Shown here one piece after another: positions 1 through 13,079 of a stretch of 64,000 bases of DNA. Below the pieces are notes generated by a model. That model did not search any database and had not been told where the DNA came from. It saw nothing but the letters and a program-made list of their open reading frames with translations. The stretch covers positions 8,685,245 to 8,749,244 of the forward strand of contig CM030868.1 in the NCBI GenBank assembly GCA_018105865.1, read 5' to 3'. The first letter of the stretch is position 1, and each line of letters begins with the position of its first letter. The stretch comes from Metaphire vulgaris. Its lineage: Eukaryota > Annelida > Clitellata > Crassiclitellata > Megascolecidae. The position numbers were made by a program, and so were the translations under genes.

Positions 1-671
1 CTGCTCGTCATGATCTCGTTTAGAATCGATCCTCAGCTTCAGACGGTCAGCAACTACTTCCTACTGAGCCTCGCTTTGGCGGACTTTGCCATCGGCTTCG
101 TCTCGATGCCACTCTACTCGGTCTACCTGCTGATGGACCGCTGGCCCCTGGGGGCCCTCACCTGTGACCTGTGGCTGTCCATGGACTACACGATGAGCAA
201 CGCATCGGTGGCCAATCTCCTCATCATCAGCTTCGATCGTTTTCTGTCCGTCAAGAAGCCTCTGACCTACCGGGCGCACAGGACGACCGCCAGGGCGGCA
301 GCGATGATCGCATCCGCCTGGCTGGTCTCCGTCCTCCTCTGGACCCTTGGATCATCTCGTGGCCCTACATCATGGGCAAAAGAACGGTGCCGCACTGCGA
401 CTGCTACATCCAGTTCCTGAGCAACCCTTCGATGACCCTGGCGACGGCGATCGTCGCCTTCTACCTTCCCGTCTCCATCATGTGCGTTCTCTATTATCTC
501 ATCTACAGGGAAACGGAGAAGCGAAAGGTCTGTCTCGGACGGATGACGGCGTCGAGGGCGAAGAGGAGGAAGAGGAGGAGGACGAGGACGACGGCGAGGG
601 GGTCGGTCGACAGCAGCAGCAGCAGGGCCACGGTCAGCGCCCAGCGGGACGAAGACTCCAGCGACGGAGAG
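1..671 (+). CDS. mAChR: mAChR coding exon: TM2-TM5 and start of third intracellular loop, with frameshift
   Basis: Base 1 is already in frame (L-L-V-M-I-S-F), so the exon begins before the window. TM2 (about bases 50-125), Cys of TM3 in LTCDLW, TM3 with [13 protein letters not shown] and KPLTY follow in frame 1. At the run ccc 344-346 one base is missing: up to W340-342 the frame is 1, and from tgg 348 the muscarinic ECL2 sequence [11 protein letters not shown], the ECL2 cysteine of DCYIQF and TM5 continue in frame 3. After ETEKR comes a basic, Arg/Lys-rich stretch. The donor is gag|gtcagc (exon end 671, phase 0); aag|gtctgt at 527 is a weaker alternative in the same phase. Confidence 0.9.
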
Positions 672-3600
672 GTCAGCAATGAAACAGAAATAATTAGATC
701 ATTATGATATTTCATCGACTGTTTTCTTCTCCTCTTCCCTTCATCGTTGCCTGCATCCAGTCGATATTTCGCCGTCATTCTCCCTTCCTCAGTGGCGTAG
801 CGAGGGAGAGCAGTGGGGATGAAACGCCCCAGGCGACACTTGTCTTATGGGCGGCGTTTTTTGGGTTCTGTATATTGGCGGACATAGACGGAGATCTGTT
901 TTTTTCTTGTCAAGATTGTAGATTTTTCGGAAGTTGTGAATTGTTTTTTTCGCCGCGAAAGACGACACTTTTTATTTTCGCCCCGGGTGATACTTTGCCT
1001 CGCTACGCCACTGCCCTTTCCTTCCCTCTACTCTTCAGCTTTGCGTCTCATCTCTACGAATGGCCCTCTCTCCCTTTCTATGTAGCCTCATGGACATACC
1101 AATGTACCAGTGTAATAGAGAGGATCAGTAGATTTTCACACATAGAACAATTTAGACAAAATGATTAACGCATTCGTCGGTTTCATTTCTTTGCGTAAAA
1201 CAACAGACGATCTCTGGAATTGAGACTCCTAAATATCATCAGAAATTCATGTGCAAATGTAGCACTGAAATTGAGGTCAAACAATAGTCTCATTAACATT
1301 ACGACGCTCTAATTCTAGAACACTAATTAATCTACAGTCAACCACACGCCTCATGGAAATAAAGTACCAATCTTCCGTACCAAATAGAATCAATTTTCTG
1401 TTAGAAAAGTTCTCGATTCAGACGATAGACTTCCTCTCGGAGTTTACCAGTGATATTTCAGTTCGGGAAATAATTTCAGTTTCTATTCAGTTTCAGTTCT
1501 AGGGTTGCCAATTTCAGTTTCTATTCAGTTTCAGTTCGGGAAATAAATTCAGTTTCAGTTTCAGTTAACAAAATCATTTCAACGTTCAATAAGTGGCAAG
1601 TAACAATTGTTCTGTTCAGTTTAACTATTTAAGTATCTAAGTTAAATCCAATGTGCATTTAGTTTTAAGAAGACTCGCATTTCTAAATTTTTGGTGAAAA
1701 CAACAGACGATCTGCTAATTGGAGCGTAGGATGCACGACGCTCTCAGTGCATCTTCATCTTCAGAGTATTGCTGAAGTTCTGACAAGTAGTTGTCCAGCT
1801 AAATGGAAGACACTGTAGGATTAGCGGATATGCCGGTAGGTGTTTCAGATGCTATCATCAACTTATTATTATGAAATTCATGTGCCGCCAGTAGCTGTTC
1901 TGTTTGAAATGCCAGTAGTACTGATGCCACAGTGCACAAGCAGCAACAGGAAGGATTAAATTGAAATGACTGGGGATCAAGAACTGAAGCAAAGCGACTT
2001 GTGAAATCAGAGAGCATTAGGCCTATGAGCTTTCTTGAACCGCTAAAATGGTGAGATGAAGTGATGGCAAATAGTCATTGGCTGTGAGTCAGTTTGAAGA
2101 ATGTCAGAGTAATTCGACGCTCTTTGTGATAAAGTAAGTGGTAAGCAAAATTTCTTTTACCGGACTGAAAAATCAGGCTCACTTGTGTATTTAAATCCAA
2201 AAAGACCTTTAAAAATTTTCTATTTACAGTTCAAATAACCATTCAGTTCAGTTTTAGGGTTGCCAATTTCAGTTTCTATTCAGTTTCAGTTCGGGAAATA
2301 ATTTCAGTTTCACAGTTAACTGATTTAAAATAATTTCAGTTTCTATTCAGTTTCAGTTCACTGAAATATCACTGCTAAATCAAATTTTATCTTAGAATGA
2401 AACATGAATGTGTTTAAACGGGTTTGATGTTAGCACAGTAGATGTCAAAACTTCTTTAAAAAGAAACAAATATTATCCTGAATGCCGTTTTAGTCCTTTA
2501 AGTAGACCTTTCTGCTACTCCCTCAAACATTTAAAGTAAAGTAAAGTAAAATCTCGATTTCTATAGCGTTTAATGAGCACAACAGTAGCTGTTATTCTTA
2601 GGCGCTCAGCCCTAAAAATAGCATGTCAAAACTTCTTTAAAAGAACTTTTTCACTTAAACTTGAGGAGATATTATCCTGAAACGAATCAGAGTTTATTGT
2701 TTGAAAGTGTCCATTTCGAGTTCCAGAGTTCAGGTGCAGCGTCTTTATTTCGTTTTAGTCCTTTAATAGTGATCTAAGGTAGACAGGTTTTGATGACTGA
2801 AGTGAGCTATGTGTCCCTTATATTGGATACGTTCTGTTATTTTAAGCCAATGTAATGATTTTAGTATGGGTGAAATATGGGAGAATTTAGGTGACATAGT
2901 AACAGCCCTAATCATTTTTGTATTGATTGCAATTTGTTGATGGAGGCTTTGTGTTATAGTAGAGGGAGTTACAGTAATCTAATTTGGATAATTTAATTTA
3001 AGCTCTTTGTGAGGATAGACCAAAACAGCTCTTTGCTGGACCAAAACACCGCGGAGAATCATATTCGATATAGGTCAGTGATGTTTAAGTTAACTGTAAC
3101 TGGAATATCAGTTAACTGAAAAATAACAGAACATTTAACTGTAACTGAAAAATAACCAATAACTTAAACCACCCTGATATAAGGCCTGGATACTGTAGAC
3201 AGGCTATTTTGAATCCACTGACAATTTAAGTCATAGGCTTATACATTTATATGGACTTCGACGACGGAGTTCAGGAAATAATAGTTTATTTTGCATTTGG
3301 CAGATCTTTGTAGAGTTTGCTTAAATTGCTTAAAATCCGTCGATTGTTCAGCTGATTCTGCATATGGCGCGTCATTCGGTGGCAGTGTCACTGAGTGGAG
3401 GGGAGGGAAGGTACTCGCGGCCGCCGGACATCGAGCAGCTCCAGATGATCTACGAGACGGCTCTCAGCCGCCAGCAGACCACCTGTTGGTCCACGTGGAA
3501 GAGCATTCTCGGCGACTGCCTCCACTCTTCTTCGTACGACATCGGCAAAGACCAGAGCAGCGGCGGAAGCGACGTTCAGTCGACGCCACAGCTCTCCTAC

Positions 3601-6144
3601 TGCTCAGGCCCAGTCACCGCTGATTCGAAGCAAACGGCGGACACCGGAGGAGGAGGAGGAGGAGGAGGAGGAAGAAGAAGAAAAAGAGGAGGAGGAGGAG
3701 GTGACGAGGCGGGAAACGGGACGCTCAGGACGGGAGAACGAAGACACGGACATTCCGTCGTCGTCGTCGAAATGAACGGCGCTGCTGCGTCGACAGATTC
3801 CGCTGAATACGAGGACGGAGCAGCGGCGGCGGCGGCGGCGGCGGCGGCGCTGGGTTCGCCGCGACAGAGAGACGGAACAGAGGCGCCGTCGAGAGTCGTT
3901 AGCTACGGGGGACAGAGCAGGAGAAGTCGACTGATCGACAGCAGAACGACGATCTCAGAAGAAAGAGAAGATGAAGACGATGAAGAGACGCTGATGACAT
4001 CGCAACAGAAGGAAGGCGACATCAACAACAGAGGTAATTTACGGATAATAGTCATCGTCATTATGTAGCGCACATTTCAATCTCTAACAATGCACGTTGT
4101 AACTGAACAGGCGAGGAGATCGACGTCTCTCGATGTTGAGCAGCAGGTTTAAGTATATGCGTGTGTCTGATTAAGAAAGAAAGAAAGTAAAGCAATCAAG
4201 TAGGCAGACACCAGGTATATTTTTACACCCATGACACCCCAACACACACACACCCAATTTGAGACCGAACCGACACCTCAACAACCCCAATTTCAGCTAA
4301 GCGATGACCTTTGTTGTTTTGCTTGTCAGACTTTTTTGGCAGGAGACCCCCAGAATTTACCCACACATCCCAAATTGATAATCCTAGAAAAAACCTGGCA
4401 GACACGTTGGTTAGATGGAAGGATGTAAGATGTCCATTAATTACGTCATCAAAATAGGGAGGAGGGAGTTTGAAAAGTTTAACAGTTGTTGACAGGAGAA
4501 GTTGTCAAGAGAAGTTGACGTCAGCTATTTCATATATTATTACAAATAATCAAAAAGTAGGAAATTTCATGGAATACTGTTATTACAATGGCAAAAAATG
4601 TTATCACCACCACATGTTGACACTCAATGAGCAAAAAGTGGGAAAAGGTCATCACCGAAAAAATAATAGCCTTCTAAACTTTTTATGGGGGGACCCGTCA
4701 CTGATCGTAATTAATGGACAGCCCCTAAGTAGATAAGTATGCCTAAGTAAACAAATGTTCTGTAGCATAATTCGACCATTGGTAAGGCCAATCAGTTTCT
4801 CATTTGAGCTCAAACTGGTCGACGGCTCATGTCAGAATCATCCCCACCCCTACCCCAACTCCTATCCTCATTCACCTCTGATCCAGTGGACATATCAACC
4901 TGAGGCTGACATCCAAAACCAGAAACTTGACAATGATGAAATCTAACTGTAAAGATGACTTGAGAGTTGAGACTAGAGTAGATACTGTTGGCAATTGATG
5001 ATAACGATGGAAACTGTGACGGCGAAACTCTCATGACCACGCAATGGGTTCCTTTGAAAATCGTATTATAATAGGACTGACTGGGTTTAGGCTTTTGAGG
5101 ATTCTCTTGCACGAAGGGAACTGTCACCGCGATTTATCGCTTTTCCTGTCGATATTCTACGGGTCATTCTCTGGCGGCGTCTAAACCGTGCTCTGCCTCT
5201 CACTCTTTTCCGGTTCTTGCGTCTAGAACGCCACTAACTCTAACTGTCTTACGTCGTATTTACTGGTAGATATGGACAGCTAATAGACTCAGTGAAAGTA
5301 AACCTATACCTAGAATAATGTTCGTTTTTTTAAAATGAAACCATTATGAATCGGTCTAAGCAGGAGCAGAAATTAAATCAGAGAACATTAGCTTCACATA
5401 TGAAGCCAACTAAGCCTAGATTAATGGAAGTATCTGAAAGCGACACACGTAAAGAAGAAACCCAAAGGATGCAAACGGAGGAACCTAAAGAGAGAATGGA
5501 GTGCTTTTCTCCATCCGTCTTCCATGTGCAATTCACTCTAAGGCTAAGCCATTGTCTCTTAGTCCAACAATATTCAACTGAACATGGTATGAGAATTAAT
5601 CATCATCATCATCATCATCATCATCTTCTTCTTCTTCTTCTTCTTCATCTTCATCATCAATGCCGTGGCGATGCTTTTGACAGCCTCAACATGGATCTCC
5701 AGAGAGTGCGTTAGGGGCCTATTTTGCGAATCTTGTGGCCGCTGTTACGTCTAGTGCGATATTATGGCAATCAGAGTGTCAGACCGAAGCTGCAATTTAC
5801 AGTTTCGGCCGAAGCCGAACCGGAGCCGAATCTGCAGTCCTTAGCTTCGGCCGAAGCCGAAGCTAAGCCGAAGCTGTCTGCAGTAGATTCCGCCGAAGCC
5901 GAATCTATTGACATGTAGTCTTAAAAGTTAGTGAACAGTGACGTTTTATGTCGGAGCTGAAAAATACACACATGATTAATATAAAATATGAGCAGAAGTT
6001 ACTTTCTCACTTGTTAACTTACACTTTGCCTTACTGGCATCAGACTCGATTTAGTTTTTTTTTTTTAAATTCAAATTGCATTTGTTTGTGACATTTCTAC
6101 TGTCGAGTATTACCTCTCACGACGACTGCAACTGAAATGTAATG

Positions 6145-6192
<48 letters not shown>

Positions 6193-7481
6193 TCGGCATC
6201 ACACCTCTTGTACCGTCGCCTTCAATAGTTTGAATGTATGCAGACAGCATTTGAATCTGTAGTGGTAGTACTTATGCGGCTTCTTTGGTGATGTTGGCAC
6301 ATAGACCTCTTAAATTAAGGACTGACGTCAGCCAATCTCGGGTCCATTGTCTCTAACACCATAGCATCTTAGCATTTATTAACTGCATGGCAGACGTCAG
6401 TCCTTTCTTTAAGAGGTCTATGTGTTGGCATGAATAGATGCGCATAAATATGATCGCTAAAGCTGCGGCTCCATTAGGGGATATGTTCTATTCTATTCTA
6501 TTCTATTCTACTTGATAATTTATGTAGCGCTATAGCATAGCCAAGGCCAAAGGCAAGAGCGTTTTACAAAAGACAGTCATACGATAAACGAAATAAATAA
6601 GGTTCGATAAGAACGACTCGAAGTTGGTTGTCGTGGTGGCAGAAGCTGGAAGTGCGTTCCAAGTTGCATTATCCGTGTGAATGATAAGCTGGCATTAAAC
6701 GACGGTTGCTCAACTTAAGAATATATCCGCAAAATATTTGTTTGAGACAAAAAAATCACTCGCGGATATATCCGGGCGAATGCGTTTGCACATTCAAGCG
6801 GATAATTCAGTCGGATATATTTCCCGTTCAACCAATCAGCTTCCATGTTAGTAGGTCATCGACCAATTGACTGACCAATTGACCCTCAGGTCGCCCTCGC
6901 CGCACCTCGGTACAACAGATCGGTAACGGCGCACCATCAACAATCGCAAAAGAATGTGAAAAAGCCCAAGATCGCGGCCATAGTAGATCAACGCTACGGA
7001 CCTTCGTTGTCTTGTCTAAGCGAAAGAAGAAGAAGAATTGACTGCCATGTTTTGCGTCAACTCGAATGGTTATGCGACAATAAAATGTGTTCGCAAACTA
7101 ATAAATTACCAAAACAGCATCAACAGTCTGACCGAAACTTTCTACGCTTGTGACACTTCTTTCCAATCGAAAACTCCGCTTTTGAAACGCTCATCAACAC
7201 CCCGATTGCAACAGTCCTGTCGTCCGCCACTTTCACGATAATCGTGGCTACTTTTTATCCTAGGATCCATCGCCTACTGTCCGGGGGCATTGCAACTCTC
7301 TCGTACGGGGATATATCCCGGTAACATATCCCCGGCCTAATGAAGCCGTAGCTTTATAGTATAAACATGACAGAATAACGTCAGAGTAACGTCTCTTAGG
7401 AAAATTCATTGAGAAGCACTTTCGCTAAAGTTACTTTATGCTGCAGTATACCAGAATCTCTTTCATAATCAGGATTTTTTC

Positions 7482-7552
<71 letters not shown>

Positions 7553-7593
7553 CTCTTTCTCTCTCTATGTCTGCCTGTCTGTCTGTCTGTCTG

Positions 7594-7650
<57 letters not shown>

Positions 7651-10600
7651 TTCATGTTAGATCAGTTAAATTTTATTATCTCTAGAAGATGCAGGAAGAA
7701 ATTTTGGGATTTTTCTGGACATCATCATATGAGTAAAATGACTTCCTCGATCTTTTTCATTTGATTACAGCAGTCAGAGACCTCGACTTTCCTTTCGTCT
7801 CACCAAAGAGGAGCAGAAAGTGGAGACAATGGGAGAGTGTTTCTCTGCTGAACAGCACCCGGTCCAAAGAGTCAGCGGAGAAGCAACAGACCGCCAACTC
7901 AAATCTCGACTCAGCCCAAAATAGAAGGACTCAAATGGTCAAAGACCTTGAAAGCTCAGGAATCGACGGTGGAATCTTAGAGACTGAAGCGGCGGCGGCG
8001 GCACCGGATACGAATCCATTCGTACCGGAAGTAGTGCCCCGGATCGGATGTCGATTGACGTACACGACGGAAGCGCTTAAGGTCGGCATGCAGGCGAGGA
8101 TAGCAGCCCGGGTGACGGAGAGGACGAAGGCGATCAAGGATCGGCGGCGTAAGCAGGAGAGGAGGCAGGAACAAAAGGCGGCGAAGACCCTCAGCGCCAT
8201 CCTGCTGGCGTTCATCGTCACCTGGACGCCCTACAATCTCTTCACCGTCATCATGGCCTTCTTTCCAAACGCCATTAATTCCAGCCTTTATGCTTTCGGT
8301 AAGTTTTCTGAAGACCAGGTTTTTAAAATACCGACGCATATTTCAATAATAGGCTATTCGTGCCATTAACTGTCATATTTGAAGCTCTTCAACTCAATTC
8401 AACATTTTCAAAAATCTAAAGTAAAATGACGTGTCATTGAAATTCATTCTGTTTCTTTTTTTGATGGTATGTATTACTGCTTCCCCATTCCCACTGGGAC
8501 TGAATTCTGAAATTGACTTGGTTTTCTACACTATGAATTTGGAGTACTGGCAAGAGATAAGTTTTAGTGCTATTAATGTTCGTAAAAAATCAGAGACTGA
8601 ATGAAGTGGAAAGCCGAGACCTCAGCAACCTCTTTACGTATTTCTGGAACATTAACTATGATGTGTAATCGAGCGAAGACATTCAATGATTCAACCGTAC
8701 AGCAGGAAAAAATCATAAATTTACAGTTTGCGCGAAAAAGTCAGTAAAAAGCGAAAAATTTCCGTAGAATGTCACAGCCAATGAAGCGCAGAAAATCAAA
8801 GACTGTGTCTTAACGCATATATTTCCCTACTTTGGCAGAGCATTATTTTAAAATTCAACAACTTCAGCGAAAATAGTTTTGAAAATCCAATCCGAGAAAA
8901 GCCACATATTTTCGCAATTGATAAGACCGTAGAAACACCGAAACACCGTCACCCTTTCAGTTCCGGGTTCCAGAAAAGGCGCCCCTAGCTAGAGTCTGGC
9001 CCTAATCCACCAATGCAAGTGTGAGTAGCAGCAAAGTCCGAAACAAATTCTCAGCGACGCAGTTTAATCAGTGACATATTAATTAACGACTTCTTCGCTG
9101 CTATTGAGACTAAGGTTGTAATAGGTCAGGGGTCTCCAACGTTTTTTCAGCCGCGGGCCACTTGCTGACTTTTGACGGCTCCGCGGGCCACATGTACAAG
9201 AAATTAAATTGAGTAAAACCGGCCTACTGAATAACTGACAATGACAGATATTGCTGAATTATGATACAGTGTATAATGCAGTCATTATGCGGACTGCAGA
9301 ATATCAATTGCAATTGAAACGGTTTTCAACTACTGACTAATGTGAGATAAACGATGCTGATGTATTTCTGATAAAATGACATCAAACTGTGGTTCAACGT
9401 GTGCAGTCCATAAAATAAGTAAGGATTTTAAATGTTCATAAGATAATGCTGATCTGTAGCAGGATTTAACATATGACTAGGTCTACTTAGTCTTTGAAAA
9501 TGTCTTTTCACACAAATGTGTAGTTCCAAATGCAGAAATGAATTTACAAGTAAACTCCTTTAAATGAATAAACTGATCACATGGAAGACATTTCTAGAAT
9601 TCTATAAAATTCCCTTCCTGAAATTTGTTCTTCATGATACCACAGGGTTGAAAGTCAATAATTTCCATTTATAAATCCGTCGGTAAGTCTTCAATAACAG
9701 TCAACAGGATTTTCAAAGAGTCCTATTTTCGACGAATATGCATCCAGATCAGATAAACGTTCCTGGAACAGTTTTCTCAAACTTGAATGATATCTCAAAC
9801 AAACAAGCATAGAAAGGGAGTCACAGCTTCTTGGCTATATTTGTCACAACAAGAACAGTGACTGAAGCAGCTTCTTGGTAACTGATTCTCAAATGTGTCA
9901 CTTTCTGACGCAATGCTGTAAACCTTGGACATGAGTCTGATAATCGCAGATGAGCGCCGTTTCACCTTGTATTCGAATATTAAAATCATTAAAATGCATG
10001 AATAGATCGGCTGAAAGTGCTATTTTCCAATGTCATTAACTTTCTGTGAGCAACACCAGTGGACAGGCCCTGTCATTTAAGAATATTTCAATCACACATC
10101 GAGGATCAAAAAATCGAGTCAGCACTTTTTAACAGCTAAGCCATCTCGCTAAAGTAAAGAATGATAAGGCAGGTCTGGATTTGTCGGAAAGGTCGGATTC
10201 GATTTCCATGAGCCTCATTTGATTTGAAGTTTTCATTAGCAATTTAGTTGCCTGCTGTCTACTTTTTTTGCTTTTTACACTTGTGAGTTGTGACACTGAA
10301 TATATTTACGGTGGTTTTAAACAAGATTTGATTGAGCAGTAGCATCTGCCACGTGACTTACTCTTAGTAGCATTGACACTAGTATGGGCCAAATACAAGT
10401 ATTTTTTACTTAACACGCACATAATCGAAGCAGAATTATTTGAAATTTACTTAAACATAAGAAATTACAGACATGGAACCTATCGATACCAGACCTGTGA
10501 TTTTGTGTCCGAAATGCTTTAAAACACACGTACCAGCATCTGCGATTTCAAAAATTTTTCCGGGGGAGAAACCCCGGACCCCCATTCAAAAGGAGGCCGC

Positions 10601-13032
10601 GCTAGACGTGGCCTACCTTTGAATAGCGCCTACCACGGAGGGATTGGAGGGAAGCAGGGTTATTTCTAGGATTAACAATTTGGGAGCTCGGTATATTCTC
10701 GGGGTCTGGGTCCCTGCTGAAAAGTCTGACAAAGCAAAAAACGCCATCCACGGCTCATCACAGATTGTCCTCTGCTGAGAAGTTTGACAAAAATGAGGTG
10801 GATGGGGTCTTGGAGGTGTGGGTCTCAGATTGAGGGGGCGGATATCCCTGGAGGGACACAGAGGGGGGTCTTGGGCTCCAGCCCCACCCCACCCCAATCT
10901 AAAATTCTGGCTACGTCCCTGATAAAGAGAGAGAGAGAGAGTAGGAGAGGAGGGATACATTTCCTGTACCCAAGAGCATGAATTAGCCCCAGTAGCCAGC
11001 CGTTCGTGTGTCAGATGCTAACAAAAAGTAATGCGCGTCCAAGCGTGTTCCCGAACCCCGTTACGGCCCTCGGCGGACCCGAGTATTATAATTTCGATGT
11101 TAACAGAGATTAGGCGTATGAGAACGATGACCTTCAGACCAATATGTTGTTAACGCGAATCTATCAAAAATAGTCAGAAACATAATCAAGCACGAACGGA
11201 CGTACGGACAGACGGACGGCCTAGAGATAGAGTGGAGGTTACGGCGGCGTTGATAGGGATATATCTGAGAGGGGTGCATGTTGCTGTATGGAGTAAAATG
11301 TCAGTTTGCATTAGCGGCGAGTGAAATCGACGGCAAAACTTAAGGCACAGGAATCTCGTGTCGGATTCTTCAGCATCCGTCGTGTAACTGAGAACCGCTG
11401 GTCACGTGATCACTTTTCACTTCGGTCTCTTCAGCCGGTTACCCTCTGACTTCCTAAGCCAAAGAGAAGCACTTGTATTGCTAAGCGCTCTCGGGCCCAG
11501 GCAGTCTCGTCAATCGCTTGTCCTTCCATTGTCTCTAATCACCTGAGCGATCTCAGCATGCACTTGAGCTGCACTGACCGCTGGCCGCTGCTATTCGTCA
11601 ATCAGTCGAGAACTGGCGACTGAACGCACTCAAGACAGACCAAGTTAACTCCTCCAGTGTCCAAACTGCTGTTCTCTTTTATCCAACATAGACGCATCAA
11701 GCGTTTTAACACAGATCCATTACAGCGCCAATGGCCATCAAATGTATCCAGGAAGACCGTGTGTCCCACAAGGCTTCAACAATGATATTAGAGACGCAGT
11801 GGCGTGGCTGTTGCCAACGCTCGATTCGCCATCGAAATCTTTTGCGTTAAGGCATTTTATAAATATTATTGATTTTCTTAAGCTTGATTTTCAAGTCAAG
11901 TGGCAACAACTTTCTTCGTTGCAAACAAATTAGGCGCCATCAAAAGTGAGGATTTGCGAGGATTCTTATTTGCGAAAATGCGCAAATCACCAAATAGTAA
12001 ATTTTAGTAATTTTAATGGCCGTAGAGGTCAACAAAATATGACGTTGGCTAACATAAACACAGAATACTCTTGTTCGTCTATACTAAAGGCAACGAAATA
12101 GAAATGTTTTGCAGCGAACAAACTAATTTTCAGCTATTGGGGTCCAAGCGTGTAGTGTTTGATGTCAGATATTGCCTATTGTCAGCCTGCGTTCAGACGT
12201 TCTCTCACAGAGCGAAATAGCTTCCCTCTGATTCCAAAGATCTTGTTATTGCTCAACTCGAGTACACATTTGCCCGGCAATACAGTGCGCAGCAGACCCT
12301 CATGCATAAAACAACGGAATGGGAAATTCATGTAACGTCGCTCTTAAAGAATGGCTGGAGAGGCTAACCACTCGCCGTGGCACTCGAGAAGACGTAGGTT
12401 AAACAGATATGCTTCTGCCATTCTATAGGCAAGCATTGCCACTGGCTGCTTAAGGAATGCCGAGTAGTTGGAAGGCCTGCGTCCGATGACAGGCGAAGCC
12501 CCGTTGTAGCATCTAGACTAAGCGCTCTGGGTCTGCGACTAGAAACAAATTCCCTATCTCTGTGTCCTCAGTTGGCTGATCTTGTAGGCCTATACCTCTA
12601 TGAAGCGAAGGAGATCCTGCATGGATTTGAAACAGTACGATGGACTTGATTTCCAACGAAAGATCTTAAACTATTTAACCATTCTCCAAGAAAACGATCA
12701 CATCATGAATCGGATAATATTCTTTGTTGCACTCTTGTCATGCGGTATCCAGGGCCGGCCTTAGGCCTACAACGCCTATTTAGCCTACATTTAGATTCAA
12801 AACGCTCGCTCATGGAACAGATTAAATAATAATTAATTATAGTTTGACTCCATTGCACCTTTTCAAGTTAATCCGATTCAATTTGTATTTCGAACTTTGT
12901 AGTAGTAATACAGTATTACATATAGCTGTAGATTCTCTAACACTGGGACGTATATCTATGTTTCATGTCTAAGCCAATTTCAGTCGTCACCAGGGAAAAT
13001 AGCCAGGAATTTGATGAAGGGGAATAAATTTG

Positions 13033-13079
<47 letters not shown>

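Noticed and set aside
503..778. Antisense open frame over the mAChR third-loop region
   Set aside because: Shadow of the Arg/Lys/Ser-rich coding sequence on the other strand; no domain.
704..1168. 154-codon open frame downstream of the first mAChR exon
   Set aside because: Runs through the MITE at 790-1013 and intron sequence; no similarity to receptors.
5346..5714. Open frame with a long His and Leu run
   Set aside because: Produced by the CAT/CTT microsatellite.
7438..7764. 108-codon open frame, Ser/Leu/Tyr-rich
   Set aside because: Translation of CTAT/CT simple repeat.
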